Shown here piece by piece: positions 1 through 8,221 of a stretch of DNA of 32,458 nt; positions within the stretch are counted from its first letter, which is position 1, and every line of letters begins with the position of its first letter. Both the position numbers and the translations under genes were made by a program. The notes under the pieces are model-generated. The model saw nothing but the letters and a program-made list of their open reading frames with translations, made no database searches and was not told the origin of the DNA. The DNA is taken from the NCBI GenBank assembly GCA_022340775.1, contig JAJDNH010000121.1, positions 1 to 32,458 on the forward strand, read 5' to 3'. The stretch is from Acidobacteriota bacterium. GTDB taxonomy: Bacteria > Acidobacteriota > Thermoanaerobaculia > Thermoanaerobaculales > Sulfomarinibacteraceae.

Positions 1-846
1 GGCATCGCGCGGCGCATTCACGAGGAGCTGGCACGCCGCGGCGAGCCCGACATCCGGGTGGCGACCCTGTGCCCGGTTACGGCGCCCGCACCGGAGCCGG
101 GAAGCCAGCCGCACGGGCACCCCATGGGCAACATGGGAGGCGGCAAGGCGGACGCAGGCCCGCCGGCGCTGTTCGCCAGGTCCCTGGCCGACGTGGTCGG
201 CGTTTTCACCGACACGGGCGGCGTCGAGGAGGTGCCACGCCTCGGCCTCACTCTCGAAGAGGGAGATGGCGGTTCGATCGTTGTCAAGCGGGCGTGGCCC
301 GATACCCCCTCCGCCAACGCCGGGCTCGAGAAAGGCGACCGGATCGTCGACCTCAATGGCGCGGTTCCCGAGGACATCCATCATCTTCGCCTGGCGCTGG
401 CGCGCCTGCGCTGGGGCGACCGTCTCGACGTCGCGGCCCAGCGGGACGGCAAGGCGGTCAGTGCGGTGGCGTTGCTGGAGCCCGAGATCACGAGTACCGA
501 GACCAGCGTCGCCCCGGGATGGAAGGTGTCCGACCTGAGCACCTTCGACCCGAGCTCGGATCAGCCGGTAGTGGTGCCGGACGGCAAGCCCATGGCTGCC
601 GCGAAGAGGCTGCGCCTGGTGTCGCAGGACGGCGTGCCGCAACGTGTCGAGGTGTGGGGAGGAAAGACCCTCGACGAGGTTCACGAGCTTGACGGCTCCG
701 GTCGAGTCGTACGCTCCGTCTACCGTAGCCCGCAGCCGGATGGCGCTGTCGAGGTCCGCTATCGGCGGGGCGCGGACGGAGTCGTGCTGTCGACCGATCG
801 TTTCGACCGTGGCGGCGGCCAGCTCGAGGAGGCAGTCGTCAAATGA
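1..846 (+). CDS. PDZ-domain protein, C-terminal part (possibly ChaN-like)
   Basis: The reading frame is open from base 1 and ends at TGA 844-846, so the N-terminus lies outside the window; 281 residues are visible. Residues about 80-160 form a PDZ domain: a PRLGLTLEE strand, then SANAGLEKGDRIVDLNG, which is the typical PDZ ligand-loop and turn region. The first residues (GIARRIHEEL, then RVATLCPV and a Pro-rich linker before SLADVVGVF) resemble the end of ChaN/Tiki-superfamily haem-binding lipoproteins, some of which carry a C-terminal PDZ domain. That family call is inference from a short stretch. After the PDZ domain come about 115 residues of predicted beta structure that I do not recognise. 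The next gene starts 127 bases downstream. GspC also carries a PDZ domain and the neighbours are GspA/GspB-like, but I see no GspC transmembrane/HR region in the visible part. Confidence 0.6.
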   Translation, partial: GIARRIHEELARRGEPDIRVATLCPVTAPAPEPGSQPHGHPMGNMGGGKADAGPPALFARSLADVVGVFTDTGGVEEVPRLGLTLEEGDGGSIVVKRAWPDTPSANAGLEKGDRIVDLNGAVPEDIHHLRLALARLRWGDRLDVAAQRDGKAVSAVALLEPEITSTETSVAPGWKVSDLSTFDPSSDQPVVVPDGKPMAAAKRLRLVSQDGVPQRVEVWGGKTLDEVHELDGSGRVVRSVYRSPQPDGAVEVRYRRGADGVVLSTDRFDRGGGQLEEAVVK

Positions 847-973
847 CACGCGCGGGTCTGCCCTTCTGCTCGCTTGGTGTGCGCCGGAGCAGACGCTTCG
901 CGGGGGGTCGCGGATGGCGGTTCCCGGCGGCCTGTTGATACAATCTGTGGCCGGCCCGGAGGGGCCACGAGTC

Positions 974-1786
974 ATGTACGAGAGCTTCTACGGCTTGGCC
1001 GAGTCTCCGTTCAGCATCACGCCGGACCCGCGCTACCTGTTTTTTTCGCGCCGGCATCGGGAGGCGTACGACCACGTGCTGTTCGGGATCACCCAGCGTT
1101 GCGGCTTCATCCAGCTGACGGGAGAGGTCGGCGCCGGCAAGAGCACGCTGACGAGGGCGCTGCTCGAGCGCCTCGGCGAGGGCTTCGCCACCGCCCTGAT
1201 CCTCAACCCGGTGATGACCGGGATTCAGTTGCTGCGGTCGATCGTGAGGGAGCTGGGCCTGGAGGCGGGAGGCAACGATCGGGTGCGGCTGCTCGGGCGC
1301 CTCAACGACTTTCTGCTCGACCGGGCTGCCGCCGGCGACGACGTGGTGCTCTTCGTCGATGAGGCCCAGGACATGTCGGACGATCTTCTCGAGCAGGTCA
1401 GGTTGCTGTCCAACCTCGAGACCGACGACCGCAAGCTGCTGCAGATCGTGCTCGTCGGCCAGCCCGAGCTGAGGTCCAAGCTGGAGCGCCCGGAGCTGCG
1501 GCAGCTGCGGCAGCGCATCACCGTCCGCTACCACCTGGGACCGATCGACAGACGGGAGACTGAGGCCTACATCCTCCACCGTCTGCAGGTAGCCGGTGCC
1601 AACGGCCGGCCGACCTTCAGCCCGTGGGCGTTGCGGGCCGTGCACCTCTACGCCCGCGGGGTACCACGGCTGATCAACGCTGTCTGCGATGCCGCCCTGT
1701 TGGCCGGTTATGTGGACGGGCTTGATCAACTCGGCTGGCGCCAGGTGTGGCGCGCCACGCGCCAGCTCGAGGGGAGGCTGCGGTGA
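974..1786 (+). CDS. GspA/ExeA-type AAA ATPase
   Basis: Predicted 270-residue ATPase of the ExeA/GspA family, which acts with GspB at the inner membrane and, in Aeromonas, helps assemble the type II secretion outer-membrane channel. The N-terminus MYESFYGLAESPFSITPDP is the family hallmark. Walker A is GEVGAGKST (residues 50-58), Walker B is VLFVDEAQ, and a sensor region LQIVLVGQPEL follows. The length matches the ATPase domain alone; the C-terminal periplasmic peptidoglycan-binding part of Aeromonas ExeA is missing, so this is the short form. ATG 974 is chosen because GGAGGGG (958-964) sits 9 bases upstream; the frame is open further upstream but has no family similarity there. A TACAAT hexamer at 939-944 could be a -10 box, without a convincing -35. 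The stop overlaps the next start by four bases (GTGA), indicating translational coupling. Confidence 0.85.
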   Translation: MYESFYGLAESPFSITPDPRYLFFSRRHREAYDHVLFGITQRCGFIQLTGEVGAGKSTLTRALLERLGEGFATALILNPVMTGIQLLRSIVRELGLEAGGNDRVRLLGRLNDFLLDRAAAGDDVVLFVDEAQDMSDDLLEQVRLLSNLETDDRKLLQIVLVGQPELRSKLERPELRQLRQRITVRYHLGPIDRRETEAYILHRLQVAGANGRPTFSPWALRAVHLYARGVPRLINAVCDAALLAGYVDGLDQLGWRQVWRATRQLEGRLR

Positions 1787-2676
1787 GCCTGATCTCAGAG
1801 GCGTTGCGCAAGGCCCGCCAGGAGGCCCTCGAGGCACGGGAGCCGGAGCGCACTGCGCGCACGACCGGAATGGTGAGTCAGTCCGTGGGAGGGAGCCGTT
1901 CACGTACCGTGCCGGTGCTGGTGGTGGCCGTCTGTGCCGCATGCCTCGGCGCCGCCGGCGCCTGGTGGGGCTTTCACGGCAGCGGACCGACCGTGACGGC
2001 GGAGGCAGGTGGTCACGGGCCTGCGGCTGTGGCCGTTGCGACGCCGACCCCGACGCCAACTGCGACGCCGATCCCGAACCCGACTGCGACGCCGACCTCG
2101 ACAGCCGCTGCCACGCCGTCAAGCACCGCGGAGGCCGCGGCGGTTGCGGAACCGACGTCGACACCGAGCGCGGCGGCGCCGCAGCCCACGCCGCCCGAGT
2201 CCGAGCCTGCCCCCGAGCAGTCGGAGGCCGCCCACGACGAGGCGGCTCCAACCCCGACGGCGACGGTCCGGGCGCACCCGAGCACGGCCCCTGCCCAGGC
2301 GCCGCTGGTGAAAGTGACGGAAGTGTCGGGTGAGAGTCACGTCACGCTGCGCAGGGTGCGACGAGAGCGGCCGACTCCCACCGAAAACGTGCATCCGACA
2401 CCCACCGCAAACGTGCGTCCAACTCCGAGGGCCGCCGCCGAGCAGCGGCCAGGTGCCACCGCCCGCCCTCGTGAGTTCGATGTCACGGCGCGCATCGGCC
2501 ACGTCACGCTCGAGCTGGACTACCTGGTCTACCGCCCGCACGATCCCTTTGCTCAGATCAACGGCCAGGAGGTACACGTCGGCTCGGTGATCGAGGGGTT
2601 CGTCGTCAAGGAGATCACGCGCGACTACGTCCGCCTCCATGACGCCAAAGGCGACCTCTTGCTGCGGGTGCATTGA
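1783..2676 (+). CDS. GspB-like type II secretion accessory protein
   Basis: Predicted 297-residue inner-membrane protein, partner of the preceding ATPase. The GTG start at 1783 overlaps that gene's stop and gives the N-terminus MSLISEALRKARQEA, a conserved start of GspB-like proteins. Layout: cytoplasmic helix 1-42; one transmembrane segment 43-64; a long low-complexity Pro/Thr/Ala linker (about 80-215) with PTPT repeats, and a later pair of related NV-HPTPT/NVRPTP units; then a compact C-terminal domain (about 230-297, DVTARIGHVTLELDYLVY to LLLRVH) matching the T2SSB/GspB C-terminal fold, expected in the periplasm to contact the secretin or GspC/D. The linker presumably spans the periplasm and peptidoglycan. 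Function is inferred from the family and from pairing with the ATPase; no other gsp genes are in the window. Confidence 0.78.
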   Translation: MSLISEALRKARQEALEAREPERTARTTGMVSQSVGGSRSRTVPVLVVAVCAACLGAAGAWWGFHGSGPTVTAEAGGHGPAAVAVATPTPTPTATPIPNPTATPTSTAAATPSSTAEAAAVAEPTSTPSAAAPQPTPPESEPAPEQSEAAHDEAAPTPTATVRAHPSTAPAQAPLVKVTEVSGESHVTLRRVRRERPTPTENVHPTPTANVRPTPRAAAEQRPGATARPREFDVTARIGHVTLELDYLVYRPHDPFAQINGQEVHVGSVIEGFVVKEITRDYVRLHDAKGDLLLRVH

Positions 2677-2691
2677 TCCCAACCACCCGTA

Positions 2692-2723
2692 AGTGATTAA
2701 GTCATTGAGTGATTAAGTGATTA
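2692..2723. repeat. Octamer array O1 (four AGTGATTA-type units)
   Basis: Four exact 8-base units in a row: AGTGATTA, AGTCATTG, AGTGATTA, AGTGATTA, followed by GG. The array lies 16 bases after the GspB-like stop and is flanked by C-rich boxes (CCAACCACCCG before, CCCCCACCCAACCG after). It occupies the 145-base convergent gap between the GspB-like gene and the GGDEF-EAL gene. The same four-unit order recurs at 16330-16361. The rest of the gap has a second GATCACTTCCA (2771) duplicating the end of the downstream gene, and no clear terminator with a T-tract. Confidence 0.8.
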
Positions 2724-2821
2724 GGTTCCCCCACCCAACCGAGGAACAAGGGGTGAGGTGCAAAGAGTGAGATCACTTCCATTTACTCGGAGCACGCGAG
2801 CGGAGTGATTGGCGCGGCGGA

Positions 2822-4924
2822 TCACTTCCAGTTGGGAGAGTCGGCGATGAGCTTCTCCGCGTCGGCCGGTGCGAGCGGACGCGAGAACCAGAAGCCCTGG
2901 CCTTGAGGGCACTGCATCTTGCGCAGGCGATCGACTTGGTTGGCGGTCTCGATGCCCTCGGCGATGACGTTCATCCCGAGCAGGTTTGCAAGGCTGATGA
3001 TGGTCTCGATGATGACGTCGGCTCCGCCGGAGCTGTCCATCTCGGCGATGAACGTGCGGTCGATCTTGAGCGTGTCGTAGTGGAACCTCTGCAAGTAGCT
3101 GAGCGACGAGTAGCCGGTGCCGAAGTCGTCGATGTGAAGCTGGACACCGAGAGCGCGAAGTTCGGCGAGCTTGATGAGGGCGGGCTCGCCGTGATCCATG
3201 AGGATGTTCTCGGTGATCTCGAGGCGGAGGCTGACCGGATCCAAGTGGTTGTGCTCGAGGATCTCGACGACCCGCTTGACCAGGTTCTTCTGCATGAACA
3301 GCTTTCCCGAGACGTTGACGCTGATCGAGAGGGGGGGGTCGAGCGGGTACCTGCTCTGCCACTCAGCGATCTGGCGGCACGACTCGGCCAGGACCCACCA
3401 TCCGATGGGCACGATCAGGCCGGTCTCTTCGGCGACGGAGATGAACTGCTGCGGGGTGATCAAACCGCGCTCCGGGTGATGCCAACGCACCAGCCCCTCG
3501 AAGCCGACCATGCGTCCCCGCCCGAGAGCCACGATCGGCTGGTAGTGCATGACGAAGCTGCCCTCCTGGACCGCCTTGCGCAGGTCCATCTCGAGCTTCA
3601 GCAGGGCGACGGCGCTCTTGTGCATCTCGCGGTCGAAGATCTCGTACCGGTTCCGGCCTGCGGCCTTGGCGCGATACATGGAGATGTCGGCGTCGCGCAG
3701 GATCTCCTCCGCGCTGCGGTAGCCGGTGGAGCTGAGCGCGATGCCGACGCTGGCCGAGACGTAGACCTCGCTGCCGTCGATCAGGAAGCGCTGGCCAAGA
3801 AGCTCCTGGATGCGCTGCGCAACGTGGACGGCGTCGGCGACCTCGGCGACCTCGTTGACCAGGATCGCGAACTCGTCGCCGCCCAGCCGTGCCAGCGTGT
3901 CGCCCGGGCGGAGGAAACCCTCCAGGCGCCTGGCGATGGCAGTCAGCAGCTGGTCTCCTGCCGCGTGGCCGAGGCTGTCGTTGACGTTCTTGAAGCGGTC
4001 CAGATCGAGAAAAAGGACCGCGAAGTCGCCGTTTCGTTTGCGCGCCGCCGAAGCCAGCGCAACCTGCAGACGATCCACGAACAGGGCGCGGTTGGCGAGC
4101 CCGGTCAGCACATCGTGGAATGCGTCGTGCAGCAGCTGCGCCTCGGCCCGCTTGCGTGCAGTGATGTCGGTCTGAGAGCCGGCCATGCGCATCGCCGTTC
4201 CGTCGCCGTTCCGGACCGCCACGCCACGCGCTAGGACCCATAGGTAGTGACCCTCGTCGTGACGGATCCGGTACTCCTGCTCGAAGTGCGGCGTCTCGCC
4301 GTTGAGGTGCGCTTCGATGGCGCGGCTGACCTGCGAGCGCTCGGCGGGATGGATGCGCGCGAACCACTCTCCCGGGTCGTCGGACAGCTCCGTACCGGCC
4401 AACCCGAGCATTTCCTTCCAGCGCGGCGAGAGGTAGAGGGACGATCGTATGAGGTCCCAGTCCCAGAGGCCATCGTTGGCGCCGCGCACGGCGAGCGCGT
4501 AGCGTTCCTCGCTCTCCCGTAAAGCCTCCTCGGCTGCCTGGCGCTCGAGAGCGTAGCGGATCGATCGCAGCAGCAGGCCCGAGTCGGTGTCCTGCTTGAC
4601 CAGGTAGTCCTGCGCCCCGTCGCGGACCGCTCGTGCTCCCATCTCCTCGTCCTTGTGGTTGGTGAGCACGATGATCGGGACCGACGGGCGGTGGGTGTGG
4701 GCGCGGACGAACGTTTCGAGGCCGCGGCTGTCGGGGAGTGACAGGTCGAGCAGTACCAGGTCGTACTCGTTGGCCGAGAGCTCGGCGAGGGCCAAGCCAA
4801 GCCGGTCGCGGTGCGCGACAACGAACCGCTGCTGGGGCGATTCAGAGAGCATGTCACGGACCAGCTCGGCCTCTCCCGGCCTGTCCTCGACGAGCAGGAC
4901 GCGGACGGTGCTCGGAGACATCAT
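2822..4924 (-). CDS. REC-PAS-GGDEF-EAL c-di-GMP signalling protein
   Basis: A 700-residue cytoplasmic protein predicted to make and/or degrade cyclic di-GMP under phosphorelay control. Domains in order: receiver (1-125, acidic pocket VEDRPGE, phosphoacceptor D60 in LLDLSLPD, conserved Lys in YLVKQ); PAS with PAC (about 135-265, ending DITARKRAEAQ); GGDEF (about 270-430) with an intact catalytic GGDEF (348-352) and an upstream RPGD inhibitory I-site; EAL (about 445-700). The signature EAL is EGL (476-478), but the other expected phosphodiesterase residues look present (ITENIL, HIDDFGTGYSS, KIDRTF, AEGIET, QGFWFSRP). ATG 4924 has GGGGGAG 10 bases upstream; a second ATG follows at once. It is the second gene of an operon, 22 bases after the kinase gene, so the kinase is its likely phosphodonor. 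The REC+PAS+GGDEF+EAL call is firm; the net activity is not. Confidence 0.93.
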   Translation of the reverse strand: MMSPSTVRVLLVEDRPGEAELVRDMLSESPQQRFVVAHRDRLGLALAELSANEYDLVLLDLSLPDSRGLETFVRAHTHRPSVPIIVLTNHKDEEMGARAVRDGAQDYLVKQDTDSGLLLRSIRYALERQAAEEALRESEERYALAVRGANDGLWDWDLIRSSLYLSPRWKEMLGLAGTELSDDPGEWFARIHPAERSQVSRAIEAHLNGETPHFEQEYRIRHDEGHYLWVLARGVAVRNGDGTAMRMAGSQTDITARKRAEAQLLHDAFHDVLTGLANRALFVDRLQVALASAARKRNGDFAVLFLDLDRFKNVNDSLGHAAGDQLLTAIARRLEGFLRPGDTLARLGGDEFAILVNEVAEVADAVHVAQRIQELLGQRFLIDGSEVYVSASVGIALSSTGYRSAEEILRDADISMYRAKAAGRNRYEIFDREMHKSAVALLKLEMDLRKAVQEGSFVMHYQPIVALGRGRMVGFEGLVRWHHPERGLITPQQFISVAEETGLIVPIGWWVLAESCRQIAEWQSRYPLDPPLSISVNVSGKLFMQKNLVKRVVEILEHNHLDPVSLRLEITENILMDHGEPALIKLAELRALGVQLHIDDFGTGYSSLSYLQRFHYDTLKIDRTFIAEMDSSGGADVIIETIISLANLLGMNVIAEGIETANQVDRLRKMQCPQGQGFWFSRPLAPADAEKLIADSPNWK

Positions 4925-4946
4925 GGTCGTTTCACTCCCCCGTTGT

Positions 4947-6431
4947 TCATGGCCACTGCCCGATCTGCTTCGGAATAGTAAACGAGAACGTGGTCCCGTT
5001 GCCGGGCCGGGACTCCGCCCAGATCTTGCCCCCGTGACGCTCCACGATGCGCTGGCAGAGGGTCAGTCCGATGCCCATCCCCTGATACTCGTCCTCGGTG
5101 TGGAGGCGCTGGAAGATCTCGAAGATCCGTTCCAGCCCCGAGGCGTCGATCCCGATGCCGTGGTCCCGAACCGAGAACAGCCAGTCCTCGGACCGCTCCC
5201 GCGCCCCGATGTGGACCTCGGGCGGCCCGGCGCCCCGAAACTTGATGGCGTTGCCGATCAGGTTTTGGAACAGCTGCACCATCTGTGTTTCGTCGGCCGC
5301 CAGCGTCGGCAAGAGGTCCTGGGTTACCTGCGCACCGGACGAGGAGATGATGTGCTCCAGGTTTGCCCTCGCCTCCTCGACGACGGCCTCGAGGTCGACG
5401 GGCGCGAACTGGTTGCCACGAGTCTCCACCCGCGACAGCTCGAGGATCGCATCGATCATCCGCTGCATGCGGTCGGCCCCGTGCACGATGTGCTCGAGGT
5501 ACCGCTTGCCCTTGGTGTTGAGGACGTCGCCGTACTTGTCGGCCAGCATCCGGCCGTAGCGGTCCATGAGGTGCAGCGGCTCACGAAGGTCGTGCGAGAC
5601 GACCGAGGCGAACTGCTCCAGCTCACTGCACGAGCGGGAGAGCGCGTCGTTGCGGCGCGTCAGCTCCTGCTGCGCGCGTTTAGAATCGCTGACGTCCTGA
5701 ATCATGCCCTGGAGCTGGAGGAGGTCCGACGGCGGGTGCTCCACGACCCATGCGGCGAGCCGTGCCCAAACGGTACCGCCGTCGTCGCGGCGCAAAACGG
5801 CCTCGACCTCCGCCGCACCGCCTGAGGCACCGATCTGTGTGCGCCAGCGCTCCGCCTCTGCCGGGTTGGCGAACAGCTCCTGCAGGTTGCGCTGGGTGAG
5901 CGATTCCGGAGTCGGGAAGCCGAGGATGGTGGCCAGCGCCGGATTGGCCTCGAGGATTTCACCGTCGCGGGTGGCAGTGAAGACACCGATCGGAAACGCC
6001 TCCACCAGCCTGCGATAGGGCGTGTCATGGCCCTCGCGGCTGCGGCGCTGGTTGGCGCGAAAGAGTGCGTTCTTGACCGCATCGGGCAGCTGGAGATAGC
6101 CGCGGGATCCCTTTTCGACCACCTGGTCGGCGCCGTTCTGCACGGCGTCCGTCGCCCGCCGCTGATCTCCGGAACGAGTCAGCACGACGATCGGGCACCG
6201 GGGAGCCGTCTGACGCAGCGTGGAGATGACCTCGAGGCCGTCGGCCCATGCCAGCTCGAGCTCGCAGATGACGAGCCCGAAGGTTCCGCGGACGAGGGCG
6301 CGAGAGAACGCCGCCGCGCCCTCGACCTCCTCGACCTCGAGGGCGGGGAACGCTTCCTTGAGGAGGAGACAGGCCAGAGCCCGGTCGTCCGCGTCGTCGT
6401 CGATCAGGAGCAGACGCGGCAATGTGCTCAC
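4947..6431 (-). CDS. Hybrid-type sensor: REC-PAS-histidine kinase
   Basis: A 494-residue soluble histidine kinase. An N-terminal receiver-like domain (1-120: LLLIDDDADD, conserved Lys in VVEKG) is followed by PAS (about 135-250), a dimerisation/phosphoacceptor helix with H280 in SVVSHDLREP, and a HATPase_c domain with N-box NLIGNAIKFR, VRDHGIGID, GMGIGLTLCQRI and GNGTTFSFTIP. The kinase module is of the phytochrome-like type. The receiver has Glu (E57, ICELEL) where the phosphoacceptor Asp belongs, so it may be locked or phosphorylation-independent. GTG 6431 is chosen because it starts immediately before the receiver and a TATGGT hexamer (6441-6446) lies 9 bases upstream, fitting the leaderless pattern of neighbouring genes; another GTG at 6479 would add 16 residues and also lacks a Shine-Dalgarno. 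First gene of the operon with the GGDEF-EAL gene. Confidence 0.9.
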   Translation of the reverse strand: MSTLPRLLLIDDDADDRALACLLLKEAFPALEVEEVEGAAAFSRALVRGTFGLVICELELAWADGLEVISTLRQTAPRCPIVVLTRSGDQRRATDAVQNGADQVVEKGSRGYLQLPDAVKNALFRANQRRSREGHDTPYRRLVEAFPIGVFTATRDGEILEANPALATILGFPTPESLTQRNLQELFANPAEAERWRTQIGASGGAAEVEAVLRRDDGGTVWARLAAWVVEHPPSDLLQLQGMIQDVSDSKRAQQELTRRNDALSRSCSELEQFASVVSHDLREPLHLMDRYGRMLADKYGDVLNTKGKRYLEHIVHGADRMQRMIDAILELSRVETRGNQFAPVDLEAVVEEARANLEHIISSSGAQVTQDLLPTLAADETQMVQLFQNLIGNAIKFRGAGPPEVHIGARERSEDWLFSVRDHGIGIDASGLERIFEIFQRLHTEDEYQGMGIGLTLCQRIVERHGGKIWAESRPGNGTTFSFTIPKQIGQWP

Positions 6432-6781
6432 AATCTTGGCACCATAATCCGGCCAGAAGCCTCTGTGCAGGTTCCCCACAGCTCGGTCCCGGTTCGCAAC
6501 TCGAGGTTCTCGGCGTGGTTACCGCCCGCTGCAAGTCCTCTCGCATCTTCGCATACGCATGCGACTTGCTTTGGCGTGCGGCTACGCACATCTCACCCCG
6601 TTTCGCGGATCCCTCGGTGGCGGAAGCTCCGGTCCGGATGTGCAGTCTGGGTCGGCCCGTCGGCGATGGTTGCCGACCGGCCTCCGGCCCGGGCGGAGCA
6701 CCCTCCAGGCCACTTGTGAATCCTCACCCGCCCCTCATGCTGCTGGCCGAGTATACCACGCGGAGTGGGCTTCCGCGGACC
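6432..6781. other. Non-coding gap upstream of the kinase operon
   Basis: This 350-base gap lies between two minus-strand genes. I see no convincing gene in it. It must hold the promoter of the kinase operon. On the minus strand there is a TATACT hexamer (6750-6755) without a good -35, and TATGGT (6441-6446) close to the kinase start. It also holds the hairpin 6654-6682 and the palindrome 6549-6564 (TCGCATACGCATGCGA). None of the repeat families seen in the convergent gaps is present. Confidence 0.5.
6654..6682 (-). terminator. Strong hairpin downstream of the pentapeptide gene
   Basis: The arms GGCCCGTCGGC (6654-6664) and GCCGACCGGCC (6672-6682) pair over 11 positions with one mismatch around a 7-base loop. 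The hairpin lies 100 bases past the pentapeptide gene stop on the minus strand. There is no T-tract, so intrinsic termination is only a possibility; it could also be an RNA-processing stop or part of the kinase leader. Confidence 0.35.
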
Positions 6782-8221
6782 TCAACGGGGCCGGTGGCGG
6801 GGAGATGCGTCGCGCTTGCGGACCAGCTCAGCCACCTCGCGAATTCTCTTCTGCTCGCGGGTTTTCTTGAGGTGCTCCGCCTTCCTCTGGAAGTTCTGGA
6901 ACAGGCGGCTGAAACCCAGGATCAGCTTCCAATGTGCCATCGCCCCCGGCAGCTTGGTGGCGCGCATCCGTGCACCCCAGAGACGGGCATGGTTGAGGTT
7001 GGCCTTGGTCAGGTCGGCATGCCTGAGGTCGGTCCACCGCAGGTCGGTGCGCTCGAGGTCGACGCCGACGGCATCAGTGAAGCGAAGATCTGCGCCGATC
7101 AATCGAGAGTGCGTGATGCGTGCAAGGATGAGACTGGTGCCCGACAGGTCGGTGCCCTGTGCCTCGACCTCTGTGAGGTCCGCCTGCCTCAGGTTGGCGT
7201 GGCGGAACGTGGCGTCGGCGAGCCGGGCTTCGCGCAGGTTGGCTCCCTCGAGGTTGGCGCTGCGCAGGTCGGCCTCCTCCAGGTTGGCCTTGCGGAAGTC
7301 GGCGTTGCGGAGCTCGCAGCGCGTGAAGACGGACTTGCGCAGATCGGCCGCGGCGAACGACAGGCGGCCCATTTTCGGGGAGCGGAAGTCGAGCTCGTTG
7401 AGGCGGGCGTCGGCGAGCACGCAGCCGTCGAGCTCGGCATGCAGCAAGCTTGCCCCACGCAGATCGGCGCGGGCGAGGTTGGTGCGGATCAGCTGGGCGT
7501 TCTCGAGGTCCGAGTGGTCGAGACTGGCGCCCTCGCACTGGGCGTCATGAAACCGGACCCCGGTGAGAACGGCCTCGTGAAGATTGGCGCCGCGAAGGGC
7601 CGCACCGCTGAGATCTCCTCCCGCCAGGTTGACTCCGGGCATTTGGACGTTGTCGCCCTGCAGGTTGACCAGCCGTGCCCCCTCCATGTCGACGCCGGGC
7701 AGCTCCACCGCCTCGACGATTGCCCCCTCGGCATCGATGTTGCGCAGGATGGTGCGGTCGAACCGGGCGCTGCGGAGGGATGCGCCTCGCAGCACGGCGC
7801 CCGTGAGATCGGCCTGGTCGAGGATCGCGCTCTCGAGCTGGGCACGGGTGAGGTTGGCGCGGGTGAGGTTGGTGCGGGTCAGGTTGGTGCCGCGGAAGCT
7901 GGCGCCCTCGAACGACGCGTACGACAGGTCGAGCTCGGACAGGTTGAGGAAATCGAGGTGGACCCGGTCCAGGCGGGCGCGGACAAAAGAAGCGCCCCTG
8001 AGCTCGGAGGCCTCGAGCTGGGCGTAGGTCAGGTCGGCGCCGTCCAGGCGGGCCGATGTCAGGTCGGCGCCGCGCAGGTGGGCCTTCGAGAGATTGAGGC
8101 CGCTCAGGTCGCGATCGGCCAGCTCGGCGTCGATCAGGTCCGGCGCCAGGGTCGGGTGGGCTGCACGCCACTCGTTCCAGTCGCCGGCCTCGAGATGGGC
8201 CAGGTGGTCGGCATTGGCCAT
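6782..8221 (-). CDS. Pentapeptide-repeat protein
   Basis: A 479-residue protein made almost wholly of A(D/N)LxX pentapeptides, from about residue 30 (LIDAELADRDLSGLNLSKAHL) to about 425 (LRHADLTKANLNHARL). Such repeats fold into a right-handed quadrilateral beta-helix. A short non-repeat N-terminal cap (MANADHLAHLEAGDWNEWRAAHP) and a basic, helical C-terminal tail (LFQNFQRKAEHLKKTREQKRIREVAEL) flank it. There is no signal peptide or membrane segment, so it should be cytoplasmic. The length exceeds gyrase-protecting MfpA/Qnr proteins (about 190-220 residues), and I see no reason to assign that role. ATG 8221 has no Shine-Dalgarno; an AATAAT hexamer (8228-8233) lies 6 bases upstream, suggesting a leaderless mRNA. 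Divergent from the protease gene. The molecular function is unknown. Confidence 0.9.
   Translation of the reverse strand: MANADHLAHLEAGDWNEWRAAHPTLAPDLIDAELADRDLSGLNLSKAHLRGADLTSARLDGADLTYAQLEASELRGASFVRARLDRVHLDFLNLSELDLSYASFEGASFRGTNLTRTNLTRANLTRAQLESAILDQADLTGAVLRGASLRSARFDRTILRNIDAEGAIVEAVELPGVDMEGARLVNLQGDNVQMPGVNLAGGDLSGAALRGANLHEAVLTGVRFHDAQCEGASLDHSDLENAQLIRTNLARADLRGASLLHAELDGCVLADARLNELDFRSPKMGRLSFAAADLRKSVFTRCELRNADFRKANLEEADLRSANLEGANLREARLADATFRHANLRQADLTEVEAQGTDLSGTSLILARITHSRLIGADLRFTDAVGVDLERTDLRWTDLRHADLTKANLNHARLWGARMRATKLPGAMAHWKLILGFSRLFQNFQRKAEHLKKTREQKRIREVAELVRKRDASPRHRPR

Noticed and set aside
2040-2230. Low-complexity GspB linker as a frameshifted or chimeric region
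   Set aside because: Pro/Thr-rich linkers between the membrane segment and the C-terminal domain are normal for the family, and the frame is continuous into a recognisable domain.
839-2251. A 470-codon minus-strand frame opposite the GspA/GspB pair
   Set aside because: No domain; its Pro/Arg-rich composition follows from antisense reading of GC-rich coding DNA.
2771-2833. Direct repeat GATCACTTCCA at 2771 and 2819 as an insertion footprint
   Set aside because: Only 11 bases, one copy is the end of the GGDEF-EAL gene, and no element lies between; probably a small local duplication.
2903-4234. A 443-codon plus-strand frame opposite the GGDEF-EAL gene, and similar ones opposite the ALDH (16572-17891) and protease (8229-9638)
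   Set aside because: Composition-driven shadows with no recognisable domains; the opposite strands have clear enzymes.
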